This document shows positions 1 through 7,037 of a stretch of DNA of 22,860 nucleotides, piece after piece. The stretch's first letter is position 1. Every line of letters starts with the position of its first letter. The stretch lies in NCBI GenBank assembly GCA_010031985.1, contig RGYP01000006.1, forward strand, positions 1 to 22,860. Reading direction: 5' to 3'. Under the pieces are notes generated by a model that was given only the letters and a program-made list of their open reading frames with translations, had not been told where the DNA came from and did no database searches. The stretch comes from Gammaproteobacteria bacterium. Lineage in GTDB: Bacteria; Pseudomonadota; Gammaproteobacteria; Steroidobacterales; Steroidobacteraceae. A program made the translations under genes and the position numbers.

Positions 1-38
1 CCAAGGCGGCGAGCAACGAAGGCAGCAAGGTCCTCGCC

Positions 39-1904
39 ATGCCCGAGCGGCGACCGCTCGCCTTACCCGAAGAGCGTCAGTCACAGCTCAAGCAGCTGAT
101 CGCACTCGGCAAGGAACAAAGCTATCTCACCTACTCGCAGGTCAACGATTACCTGCCCTCCGAGATCGTCGATCCCGAGCAGATCGAAGAAATCGTCAAC
201 ACCATCAACGATATGGGCATCCCGGTGTACGAAAAAGCACCGGAGAGCGAGTCCATCCTCGCGCCCGAGACCACTGCCCCCTCCGACGAGGAAGCGATCG
301 AAGAAGCCGCTGCCGCACTTGCCGCGCTCGATGCCGAACTGGGTCGTACGACCGACCCGGTGCGCATGTACATGCGCGAGATGGGTACGGTCGAACTGCT
401 GACTCGTGAGGGCGAAATCAGCATCGCCAAGCGCATCGAAGAAGGTCTCGACTCGGTCCGTACGCAGATCTCGCTATATCCGCCGACCTACGGCTTCATC
501 TTCCGCGCTTACGAGAACGTGAAGGCTGGTACCGGTCGCCTCGCCGACATCATCGTCGGCTTCATCGACCCGAACGCCCCTGACGTCATCGCTCAACCAC
601 AAAATCCGACCAAGGTCGAAGCCACTGCGCCGGCAGAGTCCGAGGAAGAATCCGACTCCGGTGACGACAGCGAAGAAGCCGTGGACACCGGCCCAGATCC
701 AGTCGAGACGGCCGAGCGCTTCGCGTCGCTGCAAAAGCTGCACGCACAGATGCTCAACTCCCTTGCCAAGATCGGCATGGAAGATCCGAAGACGCAGAAA
801 ATCCGCAAGAAACTCGCGGCCGAGTTCATGGAACTCAAGCTGTCACCGAAGATGTTCGATGCGCTGATCGACAACCTGCGAGCGCACGTCAATGAAATCC
901 GCCAGCTCGAGCGCGACATCATGGTGATCGCTGTTCGCGACGCCGGCATGCCGCGCAAAGAATTCATCACTTCGTTCCCGCGCAACGAGACCAACGATCG
1001 TTGGGTCGCCAAGCATGCCAAAGCGGGCAAGAAGTGGTCGGCTCCGCTCGCCCGATTCGCCGATGACATCCGCAAGAAGCAACTGCTGTTGGGCGAAATC
1101 GAGAAGATCCACTACCTCACCATTTCCGAGATCAAGGACATCAACCGTGAGGTGTCGATCGGCGAAGCCAAGGCTCGACGCGCCAAGAAAGAGATGGTCG
1201 AAGCCAACCTGCGCCTCGTCATTTCAATCGCAAAGAAATACACCAATCGCGGTCTGCAGTTCCTCGACCTCATCCAGGAAGGCAACATCGGTCTCATGAA
1301 AGCGGTAGACAAGTTCGAATACCGCCGTGGCTACAAGTTTTCCACTTACGCCACATGGTGGATCCGCCAGGCCATCACGCGTTCGATCGCCGATCAGGCT
1401 CGCACCATCCGCATTCCGGTGCACATGATCGAGACCATCAACAAGCTGAATCGCATCTCTCGGCAAATGCTGCAAGAGATGGGCCGCGAGCCCACGCCCG
1501 AAGAGTTGGCCGTGCGCATGGAAATGCCCGAAGACAAGGTTCGCAAGGTTCTCAAGATCGCCAAGGAACCCATCTCGATGGAGACGCCGATCGGTGACGA
1601 CGAAGACTCGCACCTTGGCGATTTCATCGAAGATACCTCGGTCGCGTCGCCGATCGATCAGGCGACTGCCGAGTCGCTGCGCGAAACCACGCATGCCGTG
1701 CTCTCGCAACTGACGCCGCGTGAAGCCAAAGTACTGCGCATGCGCTTCGGCATCGATCTCAGCACCGACCACACCCTCGAAGAGGTCGGCAAACAGTTCG
1801 ACGTCACGCGCGAGCGTATCCGTCAGATCGAAGCCAAGGCGTTGCGCAAACTTCGTCATCCGAGTCGCTCGGAGCAGCTGCGCAGCTTCTTGATCGAAGA
1901 CTAA
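39..1904 (+). CDS. rpoD: RNA polymerase primary sigma factor RpoD (sigma-70)
   Basis: Housekeeping sigma factor that directs RNA polymerase to most promoters. Region 1.1 covers about residues 15-75 (LTYSQVNDYLP, INDMGI). Region 1.2 is at 102-135 (DPVRMYMREMG). A non-conserved insertion with an acidic stretch follows at about 196-225. Region 2 spans about 385-455 (LRLVISIAKKYTNRGLQ at 391-407, TYATWWIRQAI), region 3 about 460-535, and region 4 about 548-612 with the helix-turn-helix EEVGKQFDVTRERIRQIEAK. At 621 residues it is close to E. coli RpoD (613), and the C-terminus is intact. The reading frame is open back to base 3, so the true start may lie left of the window. The ATG at 39 has a weak AAGG about 8 bases upstream and sits about 15 residues before the conserved region 1.1. 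Identity is very secure; only the start is uncertain. Confidence 0.97.
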   Translation: MPERRPLALPEERQSQLKQLIALGKEQSYLTYSQVNDYLPSEIVDPEQIEEIVNTINDMGIPVYEKAPESESILAPETTAPSDEEAIEEAAAALAALDAELGRTTDPVRMYMREMGTVELLTREGEISIAKRIEEGLDSVRTQISLYPPTYGFIFRAYENVKAGTGRLADIIVGFIDPNAPDVIAQPQNPTKVEATAPAESEEESDSGDDSEEAVDTGPDPVETAERFASLQKLHAQMLNSLAKIGMEDPKTQKIRKKLAAEFMELKLSPKMFDALIDNLRAHVNEIRQLERDIMVIAVRDAGMPRKEFITSFPRNETNDRWVAKHAKAGKKWSAPLARFADDIRKKQLLLGEIEKIHYLTISEIKDINREVSIGEAKARRAKKEMVEANLRLVISIAKKYTNRGLQFLDLIQEGNIGLMKAVDKFEYRRGYKFSTYATWWIRQAITRSIADQARTIRIPVHMIETINKLNRISRQMLQEMGREPTPEELAVRMEMPEDKVRKVLKIAKEPISMETPIGDDEDSHLGDFIEDTSVASPIDQATAESLRETTHAVLSQLTPREAKVLRMRFGIDLSTDHTLEEVGKQFDVTRERIRQIEAKALRKLRHPSRSEQLRSFLIED

Positions 1905-1943
1905 GAGTCTGCGGCAGACAAAAAGCCTGTAGCGGCTGCCCGG

Positions 1944-2921
1944 ATGAAACTCGCGCAGCTCCGCTATCTGGTGGCGATCGTCGAGTCGGGCTTCAGCATC
2001 TCGGCGGCTGCCGAGAGGCTGCACATTTCCCAGCCAGGCGTCAGCCGCCAACTAAAAGTGCTCGAGGACGAACTCGGACTCGAACTTTTTGTGCGCGATG
2101 GTAGAGCTCTCACACGGCTGACGCCCGCAGGTCAGCGAGTGTACGAGCGTGCACAGCGCGTACTGCGTGAAACGCAGGCCATCCGGGCTATGTCGCTCGA
2201 CGCGCGCGATCCCGAGCGGGGTTCGTTGTCGATCGCAACCACGCATACGCAGGCGCGATACGTGCTGCCACCGGTGATCGAATCCTTCCGCAAGCGCTAC
2301 CCGAAGGTGAAGCTGCATCTGCAGCAAGGAACCTCCGAACAAATCGCCGAGATGCTGACGGCCGGCCAGGTCGATCTCGCCATCTCGACCGGGGCCCGCG
2401 AACTTTTGCCCCACTGCATCCTGCTGCCTTGCTACGAGTGGTACCGAAGAGTGATCGTGCCCGAGAGACATCCTCTCGCACGCAGCAAAACGTTGACGCT
2501 CGCCAAGCTTGCGGCCCATCCACTCGTGACCTACGTCTTCAACATGACGGGTCCCGCCTCACTCCCAGACGCCTTTGCCGCCGCAGGCCTCGAACCCGAC
2601 ATCGCATTGACGGCTCGCGATGCCGACGTTATCAAAACTTATGTGCGACTGGGATTGGGTGTGGGTATCGTCGCCGCCATGGCGATCGATCCGAGCGAAG
2701 ACGCGGATCTCGTCTCGTTCGACGCCTCACACCTCTTCCCGCGGCACCTCACGTGGGCAGGGTTTCGTCGGGGCAGCTTTTTACGCCGCTACACCCTCGA
2801 CTTCATCCAGGGGCTCGCCCCTCATCTCGAGCGCAGCCAGATTCAAAAAGCGGAGCGGACAGCCGACCAATCCGGGGTGGACGCTTTGTTCGAGGGCGCA
2901 CCGCTGCCGATATACGCCTGA
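1944..2921 (+). CDS. cysB: LysR-family transcriptional regulator CysB
   Basis: LysR-type activator of sulfate uptake and cysteine biosynthesis; in the known CysB the inducer is N-acetylserine. Residues 1-60 form the winged helix-turn-helix (MKLAQLRYLVAIVESGFSIS, SQPGVSRQLKVLEDELG). The effector domain starts at about 93 and carries TTHTQAR, with T100, T102 and Q103 at the same numbers as the ligand-binding residues of enterobacterial CysB. The blocks DADVIKTYVRLGLGVG and GFRRGSFLRRY are also typical of CysB/Cbl. Length is 325 residues against 324 for E. coli CysB. It lies 39 bases after rpoD on the same strand, with no obvious terminator between them, so read-through from rpoD is possible. 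There is no clear Shine-Dalgarno before the ATG. No sulfate-assimilation gene is in the window, so its targets must be elsewhere. Cbl is a less likely paralogue assignment. Confidence 0.9.
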   Translation: MKLAQLRYLVAIVESGFSISAAAERLHISQPGVSRQLKVLEDELGLELFVRDGRALTRLTPAGQRVYERAQRVLRETQAIRAMSLDARDPERGSLSIATTHTQARYVLPPVIESFRKRYPKVKLHLQQGTSEQIAEMLTAGQVDLAISTGARELLPHCILLPCYEWYRRVIVPERHPLARSKTLTLAKLAAHPLVTYVFNMTGPASLPDAFAAAGLEPDIALTARDADVIKTYVRLGLGVGIVAAMAIDPSEDADLVSFDASHLFPRHLTWAGFRRGSFLRRYTLDFIQGLAPHLERSQIQKAERTADQSGVDALFEGAPLPIYA

Positions 2922-2946
2922 CCCGCCGACCTCCTTTCGCTAGAAT
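2918..2946 (+). promoter_or_regulatory. Putative sigma-70 promoter of fba
   Basis: CTGACC (2918-2923, 4 of 6 matches to TTGACA) is separated by exactly 17 bases from TAGAAT (2941-2946, 5 of 6 matches to TATAAT). It lies 41 bases before the fba start codon, and an AGAGGA ribosome-binding site follows at 2975-2980. The -35 box overlaps the stop codon of cysB, which implies that fba can be transcribed separately from the upstream gene. Confidence 0.55.
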
Positions 2947-2987
2947 ATCCGCCATCCCGATCCAAAAAATTCGCAGAGGAACATGCA

Positions 2988-4028
2988 ATGGCTCTGATCT
3001 CGATGCGACAACTGCTCGATCACGCTGCCGAACACGGCTATGGTGTCCCCGCTTTCAACGTCAACAACCTCGAGCAGGTTCAGGCGATCATGCAGGCGGC
3101 CGACAAGACCGACAGCCCCGTGATCATGCAGGCCTCGGCAGGTGCGCGTAAGTACGCGGGCGAACCCTTCCTGCGTCACCTCATCGAGGCCGCCATCGAA
3201 AGCTACCCACACATCCCGATCGTGATGCACCAAGACCATGGCGCCAGCCCCTCTGTGTGCGTGCAATCGATCCGCTCGGGCTTCTCGAGCGTGATGATGG
3301 ATGGTTCGCTAAAAGAAGACGGCAAGACTCCTGCCTCTTACGAGTACAACGTCGAGGTAACGCGGCATGTGACACGTATCGCACACGCCGTCGGTGTTTC
3401 CGTTGAAGGCGAGCTCGGTTGCTTAGGCTCGCTCGAGTCGGGCAAGGCCGGAGAGGAAGACGGCCACGGCGCAGAGGGTCAACTCTCGCACGATCAGCTA
3501 CTGACCGACCCCGACCAGGCAGCAGACTTCGTTGCCAAGACCGGTGTCGACGCTCTGGCGATCGCCATCGGCACCTCGCACGGTGCCTATAAATTCAGCC
3601 GCAAGCCTACGGGCGACATTCTTGCGATTCAGCGTATTCGCGAGATCAACAGCAAAATCCCGAATACACATCTCGTCATGCACGGTTCGTCATCGGTACC
3701 GCAGGAATGGCTGCAGGTCATCCGCGAGAACGGGGGCAAGCTGCGCGAGACTTATGGCGTGCCCGTCGAAGAAATCCTCGAGGGCATCAAGCACGGCGTA
3801 CGCAAGATCAATATCGACACCGACATCCGTCTTGCCATGACTGGTGCGATCCGTCGGCACTTCAATAAAGATCCCGCCGAATTCGATCCGCGCAAATATT
3901 TGAAGGAAGCGATGCTCGCAGCCCGCGAAATCTGCGTTGCTCGCTACGAAGCGTTCGGCTGTGCCGGCAAGGCGTCATCGATCAAAGTTCTGCCGCTCGA
4001 AACGATGGCCAAACGTTACGCCGCCTGA
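2988..4028 (+). CDS. fba: Class II fructose-1,6-bisphosphate aldolase
   Basis: Zinc-dependent cytosolic aldolase that interconverts fructose-1,6-bisphosphate with dihydroxyacetone phosphate and glyceraldehyde-3-phosphate in glycolysis, gluconeogenesis or the Calvin cycle. The class II motifs are present: HQDHG at 81-85 (catalytic D83, zinc ligand H84), VEGELG at 139-144, GTSHGAYKF at 195-203 (zinc ligand H198) and VMHGSSS at 230-236 (zinc ligand H232), then INIDTDIR for phosphate binding. The 346-residue length and overall sequence fit the subtype often called CbbA/Fba of proteobacteria rather than the E. coli FbaA type. The ATG has AGAGGA 7 bases upstream. It has its own promoter and ends at a strong terminator, so it looks monocistronic. 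No RuBisCO or phosphoribulokinase is nearby, so a central-carbon role is more likely than a Calvin-cycle one. Confidence 0.96.
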   Translation: MALISMRQLLDHAAEHGYGVPAFNVNNLEQVQAIMQAADKTDSPVIMQASAGARKYAGEPFLRHLIEAAIESYPHIPIVMHQDHGASPSVCVQSIRSGFSSVMMDGSLKEDGKTPASYEYNVEVTRHVTRIAHAVGVSVEGELGCLGSLESGKAGEEDGHGAEGQLSHDQLLTDPDQAADFVAKTGVDALAIAIGTSHGAYKFSRKPTGDILAIQRIREINSKIPNTHLVMHGSSSVPQEWLQVIRENGGKLRETYGVPVEEILEGIKHGVRKINIDTDIRLAMTGAIRRHFNKDPAEFDPRKYLKEAMLAAREICVARYEAFGCAGKASSIKVLPLETMAKRYAA

Positions 4029-4057
4029 GCCACTGCCACGCGCTCCGCACCACATCG

Positions 4058-4090
4058 AAAGGCCGTGGGCTCGCGCTCACGGCCTTTTTT
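4058..4090 (+). terminator. Rho-independent terminator of fba
   Basis: The stem GGCCGTG (4061-4067) pairs with CACGGCC (4078-4084), with further pairing GGC/GCT around a TCGC loop, and is followed by six T (4085-4090). It begins 29 bases after the fba stop. The last T is also the first base of the complement of the stop codon of the convergent alarmone hydrolase gene. The minus-strand side has only a short T run (TTTCG), so termination from the right is probably weaker. Confidence 0.88.
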
Positions 4091-4647
4091 CATGGCCGTT
4101 TTTTATGCACCTGATCGAATCTTGCCTCCAGCTCCGGATTCGCGCCGCGCAACTGGTCTACCACTTCCTTGGACCAATCGAAGTAGGCGCGCTGACGCTC
4201 GATGGACCAGCCGTTCGGCGGCGAAGAAATCATGCTGCGCAAGTTGCAGATTTTGTCTGCGAGCTTGACTTGTCGCGCCGCTGGCGAGGCAAGTCGCGCT
4301 CGGGATACCTGCAATTTCTTGCGTGCTCGCCAATGCAGTGAGCGCTCGTCCGTAACCTCCATGACGATACGCGCGATCTGCTCGCCGAACTCCCCCTGCA
4401 GCTCTTGCAGCGAGGTCTGCGTATCTTCGATGGTATCGTGCAGTAGCGCGGCCGCCAGAACCACCGGATCCCGCACTCCACCCTCGAACCAAAGCACGTC
4501 GGCCAGATCGAGTGGGTGATTGATATAGGGCAGATGTCCCCTGCCCTTGCGCCGCTGATCTCGATGTTTCCACGCGGCAAAACGTGCAGCTCGCAAAACA
4601 AGCCCAAAGTCGCCCTCATCGACGGCGAGGAGACGACTGCGGGGCAT
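4090..4647 (-). CDS. Mesh1-type HD-domain small alarmone hydrolase ((p)ppGpp 3'-pyrophosphohydrolase)
   Basis: A stand-alone 185-residue HD hydrolase matching the hydrolase domain of SpoT/Rel and especially metazoan Mesh1. Metal and active-site residues are visible: KHRDQRRK (H28), PYINHP (40-45), LLHDTIEDT (H70, D71, E74, D75) and KLADKICNLR (D131). The C-terminal GWSIERQRAYFDWSKEVV resembles the Mesh1 tail closely. There is no synthetase, TGS or ACT domain, so the expected reaction is only removal of the 3'-pyrophosphate from (p)ppGpp. Animal Mesh1 has also been reported to dephosphorylate NADPH. The gene starts 20 bases after the NmrA-type gene on the same strand, so the two probably share a transcript. 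No clear Shine-Dalgarno precedes the ATG. The fold is very likely; the substrate is inferred from the family. Confidence 0.88.
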   Translation of the reverse strand: MPRSRLLAVDEGDFGLVLRAARFAAWKHRDQRRKGRGHLPYINHPLDLADVLWFEGGVRDPVVLAAALLHDTIEDTQTSLQELQGEFGEQIARIVMEVTDERSLHWRARKKLQVSRARLASPAARQVKLADKICNLRSMISSPPNGWSIERQRAYFDWSKEVVDQLRGANPELEARFDQVHKKRP

Positions 4648-4667
4648 GCGAGCTTGACCGCCGGCTC

Positions 4668-5528
4668 TCAGGGCGTGAAGACGGCTCGCATCTCGCGCAC
4701 GAAAGCGGCGAGATCACGCGGCGCACGCCCGGTTATTTCTTTGAATGTCGACGTCGTCTCGACGACGTAACCCGCAGCAATCTCGGCGAAGATGTCGCAG
4801 ACTGCGTCGAGGTGCCATTTGCTAGCGAGAAACTTGCCAAGATGAGCCTTGTACTCGACGGGGTCCTGCGGCACGTAAGCGATCGGGCGACCAAGCTCCC
4901 GACTGAAAACCGCTGCTGCCTCATGAAATGTCAGCTTGTCGGGGCTCGTGATGTCGTAACTCTTGTTCTCGTGCCCCGAGGTTGCAAGACAATGCGCAGC
5001 GAAAAACCCTGCATCTCGCGAATCTGCCATGGCGGCGGCACCACGATCGCCAAAAGGATAGAAGAACTTGTTCTGCGCCTTGATGGTTGCTGCGTTCGCC
5101 AAAAAATTCTGCATGAAAAAGCTAGGTCGTACCATCGTCCACGCCACGCCCTTCGACCGGATGTGCTCCTCGGACTCCCAATGCATGCGGTGCGTGCCGA
5201 TCTTGGCCGTCGGCAGAGACTCCATGGAAGAAATCTTCAGAATGTGTTGGGCGCCACACTCGACCGCGACATCGACAATCCGCTTTTCCATGGTCAGTTG
5301 GTTTTCACCGTTAGGCAGGATGACCGCCACCTTGCTGATCCCGCGCATCGCCGCGCGCAGGCTGTCGGCATCGCCTGCATCACCAAGCGCCAACTCGACT
5401 CCCAGCGCAGCCAGCGCCGCAGCCTTGTCCTTGTTACGCACCAGCGCCCTGACGGCCGCCCCTCTGGCGGCCAGCTCCCTCGCGGCGTGGCTTCCGGTAC
5501 GGCCAGTGGCTCCCGTAATCAGTATCAT
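4668..5528 (-). CDS. NmrA-like NAD(P)-binding oxidoreductase (atypical SDR, QorB-like)
   Basis: A 286-residue protein with an N-terminal Rossmann motif ITGATGRTGSHAA (residues 4-16) and the typical downstream pattern VRALVRNKDKA, then VAVILPNG and ILKISSMES. The region WTMVRPSFFMQNF resembles the NmrA/QorB subgroup of atypical short-chain dehydrogenases. These bind NAD(P)(H); some reduce quinones, others act as redox sensors without catalysis. The substrate cannot be read from the sequence. The ATG is preceded by a strong GGGGGAGA ribosome-binding site at about 5530-5538. It is divergent from rraA across a 67-base gap that should hold promoters for both, and it probably leads a two-gene unit with the alarmone hydrolase. 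Confidence 0.88.
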   Translation of the reverse strand: MILITGATGRTGSHAARELAARGAAVRALVRNKDKAAALAALGVELALGDAGDADSLRAAMRGISKVAVILPNGENQLTMEKRIVDVAVECGAQHILKISSMESLPTAKIGTHRMHWESEEHIRSKGVAWTMVRPSFFMQNFLANAATIKAQNKFFYPFGDRGAAAMADSRDAGFFAAHCLATSGHENKSYDITSPDKLTFHEAAAVFSRELGRPIAYVPQDPVEYKAHLGKFLASKWHLDAVCDIFAEIAAGYVVETTSTFKEITGRAPRDLAAFVREMRAVFTP

Positions 5529-5595
5529 CGTGTCTCCCCCGTAAAATCATTTCAGTCGAGTCACGAATGGATAACACACTCCACGCAGGCCAACC

Positions 5596-6075
5596 ATGAT
5601 TCCAAGCATCTGCGACCTCTCCGACGCGCATGCCGGCAAAGTGCAGACTCTCCGGCCGGGATTCCGTCACTTCGGCCAACTGAGCAAATTTCACGGTCGG
5701 GTCACGACCATTCGTTGCCGTGAAGACAACGCCTTGCTCAAGGCGACCTTAGAGTCCCCGGGCGAGGGCCGAGTGATGGTCGTCGATGGTGGCGGCTCGC
5801 TGGAGCGCGCACTGTTCGGCGACATGCTCGGGGCATTGCTTCGCGACAACGGCTGGGCGGGAATCGTGATCAATGGCGCCGTCCGCGATGTGGAAGTCGT
5901 ACGTCAGATGCCGATCGCCGTTCGCGCTCTCGACATCTGCCCCACCAAACCCAACAAGCTCGGTACCGGCGAGCGCGATGTCGTCGTCAGCTTTGCCGGG
6001 GTCACGTTCACCCCAGGCGACTGGCTCTACGCGGACGAGAACGGCGTCATCGTCAGCGCGATGTCGCTGACTTGA
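5596..6075 (+). CDS. rraA: RraA-family protein (RNase E inhibitor / HMG aldolase-like)
   Basis: A 159-residue protein, against 161 for E. coli RraA. It begins with the family pattern CDLSDAH and contains VDGGGSLERALFGDMLG (about 64-80), NGAVRDVE (about 94-101, with the Arg-Asp pair of the aldolase signature) and GVTFTPGDWLYADENGV near the end. E. coli RraA binds RNase E and inhibits it. Many relatives are instead divalent-metal aldolases for 4-hydroxy-4-methyl-2-oxoglutarate or decarboxylases for oxaloacetate. The Arg-Asp pair leaves the enzymatic option open here. Its stop lies 7 bases from the stop of the convergent nitroreductase gene, with no terminator between them. Family membership is secure, exact activity is not. 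Confidence 0.88.
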   Translation: MIPSICDLSDAHAGKVQTLRPGFRHFGQLSKFHGRVTTIRCREDNALLKATLESPGEGRVMVVDGGGSLERALFGDMLGALLRDNGWAGIVINGAVRDVEVVRQMPIAVRALDICPTKPNKLGTGERDVVVSFAGVTFTPGDWLYADENGVIVSAMSLT

Positions 6076-6082
6076 AGGGCGA

Positions 6083-6679
6083 TTACTGCCGAAGATCCTG
6101 AAGCCAACGGACTTTGCCCGACAGGTCGGCCGGTCGGACAACCGCCTTCGAGAGCGGTACACCCACGTGCACGAACCCGAGGATCTGCTCGTCCTCCATC
6201 AGGCTCAGGGCCCGCTTCACCGTAGAGCTGTAAGCGTGTGACCCAGTCTTCCACGCCGCGCCGAGACCCATCGAATGCGCCGCGATCCAAAGATTTTGGA
6301 TAGCAGCACCCACCGCGACGAGCTGCTCCACCGCCGGCACCTTCGGATGAGATTGCGGCAGCGCCGAGACGACGATAAGAACCGGAGACCGGAAGGCCTT
6401 GGACGCTTCTCGCTGTCGTGCCTCCGCATCGGCATCCGGCATCTTCTCCAGTAAAGCCGCGCTCATCGCATCGCCCAGGATCCGGCGCGAGTTACCCTCG
6501 AGAATCGTGAAGCGCCAGGGAGCAAGTAATCCGTGATCAGGCGCCCGAACTGCCGCCGTCAGAAGGGCTTCGATCTGGTTTCGACCTAATGGAGTGTCCG
6601 CAAATTTTTTCGTCGAGCTACGGGAAACAATTACTTCGAAAACCGATCCCGTCGCAGCGTTGTCAGAACTTCCGGTCAC
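6083..6679 (-). CDS. YdjA-like nitroreductase family protein
   Basis: A 198-residue FMN-dependent oxidoreductase of the nitroreductase fold. The N-terminal SRSSTKKFAD corresponds to the FMN-phosphate-binding block, RAPDHGLLAPWRF is the hallmark of the YdjA subgroup, and VAVGAAIQNLWIAAHSMGLGAAWKTG is the usual central helix and flavin-contact region. The C-terminal LGFVHVGVPL also fits. Such small nitroreductases work as dimers and use NAD(P)H; the natural substrate of YdjA is uncertain. The start is GTG at 6677-6679. It has an ideal GGAGG six bases upstream, but this Shine-Dalgarno and the GTG itself are buried in a long hairpin. The gene is downstream of the small exported-protein gene on the same strand and converges with rraA. 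Confidence 0.9.
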   Translation of the reverse strand: MTGSSDNAATGSVFEVIVSRSSTKKFADTPLGRNQIEALLTAAVRAPDHGLLAPWRFTILEGNSRRILGDAMSAALLEKMPDADAEARQREASKAFRSPVLIVVSALPQSHPKVPAVEQLVAVGAAIQNLWIAAHSMGLGAAWKTGSHAYSSTVKRALSLMEDEQILGFVHVGVPLSKAVVRPADLSGKVRWLQDLRQ

Positions 6680-6721
6680 GTGAATCCTCCACCCGCCATT
6701 GGGCGGGTGGAGGATACGTGA
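6676..6721 (-). promoter_or_regulatory. Perfect hairpin sequestering the ribosome-binding site of the nitroreductase gene
   Basis: Arms 6684-6697 and 6702-6715 are perfectly complementary over 14 bp with a 4-base loop. After a 2-base bulge (6682-6683), TCACGT (6676-6681) pairs with ACGTGA (6716-6721). Read on the minus strand, the 3' arm contains GGTGGAGGAT, the Shine-Dalgarno of the nitroreductase, and the lower stem includes its GTG start codon. No T run follows, so it does not look like an intrinsic terminator. It begins 4 bases after the stop codon of the upstream small gene. Its role as a translational switch is inference. Confidence 0.6.
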
Positions 6722-6725
6722 GTCT

Positions 6726-6947
6726 CTACCGTGGGGGAATCCGCGGAATGATTGGCGGTCGAATCATATCTCTATCGGACGGTCGGTCAGCACTAGGGAC
6801 CATGCTAAAACTGTCAATCGGGTAATCGCTAATACCAACCACTGAAGAATCAACAGCTATCGCGTTCTGTGATGACAGGGCGCATAGCAACAGCATTCCA
6901 AGAGTCGTATGTATTCCTTTGGGTGTGCGGCATCGATAACTTTTCAT
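6726..6947 (-). CDS. Small exported protein with Pro/Arg-rich C-terminal tail (unknown function)
   Basis: A 73-residue open frame with a good ribosome-binding site (GTAGGAG, then six bases, then ATG). The N-terminus has a basic segment (KSYRCRTPK), a hydrophobic core (LGMLLLCALSS) and a plausible signal peptidase I site after QNAIA at residue 31. This would release a mature chain of about 42 residues. The chain ends in RPPIIPRIPPR (residues 63-73): the last 13 residues contain five Pro, three Arg and three Ile. I do not recognise the family. It lies 90 bases after the kinase gene on the same strand and shares that gene's AT-rich composition, so the two may have arrived together. The signal peptide and ribosome-binding site argue for a real gene. 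It is not a shadow of another gene, since nothing else covers this stretch. Confidence 0.6.
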   Translation of the reverse strand: MKSYRCRTPKGIHTTLGMLLLCALSSQNAIAVDSSVVGISDYPIDSFSMVPSADRPSDRDMIRPPIIPRIPPR

Positions 6948-7037
6948 TTGAAACTCCTACAAAGACTTTTGAGAGCCTACATCGGCAAGCCATCGTGACG
7001 TTTTTTTATTAGTAAGCAAGGGGTATTTGTTGATATT

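Noticed and set aside
1905..1943. Short hairpin GTCTG-CGG-CAGAC after rpoD
   Set aside because: It is followed by A residues instead of T residues on the coding strand, so it is not a credible intrinsic terminator.
1224..2051. A 275-codon open frame on the minus strand
   Set aside because: It is antisense to the conserved regions 2-4 of rpoD; its sequence is a by-product of codon bias.
4584..5723. A 379-codon open frame on the plus strand
   Set aside because: It is antisense to the NmrA-type gene and overlaps rraA out of frame; no recognisable domain.
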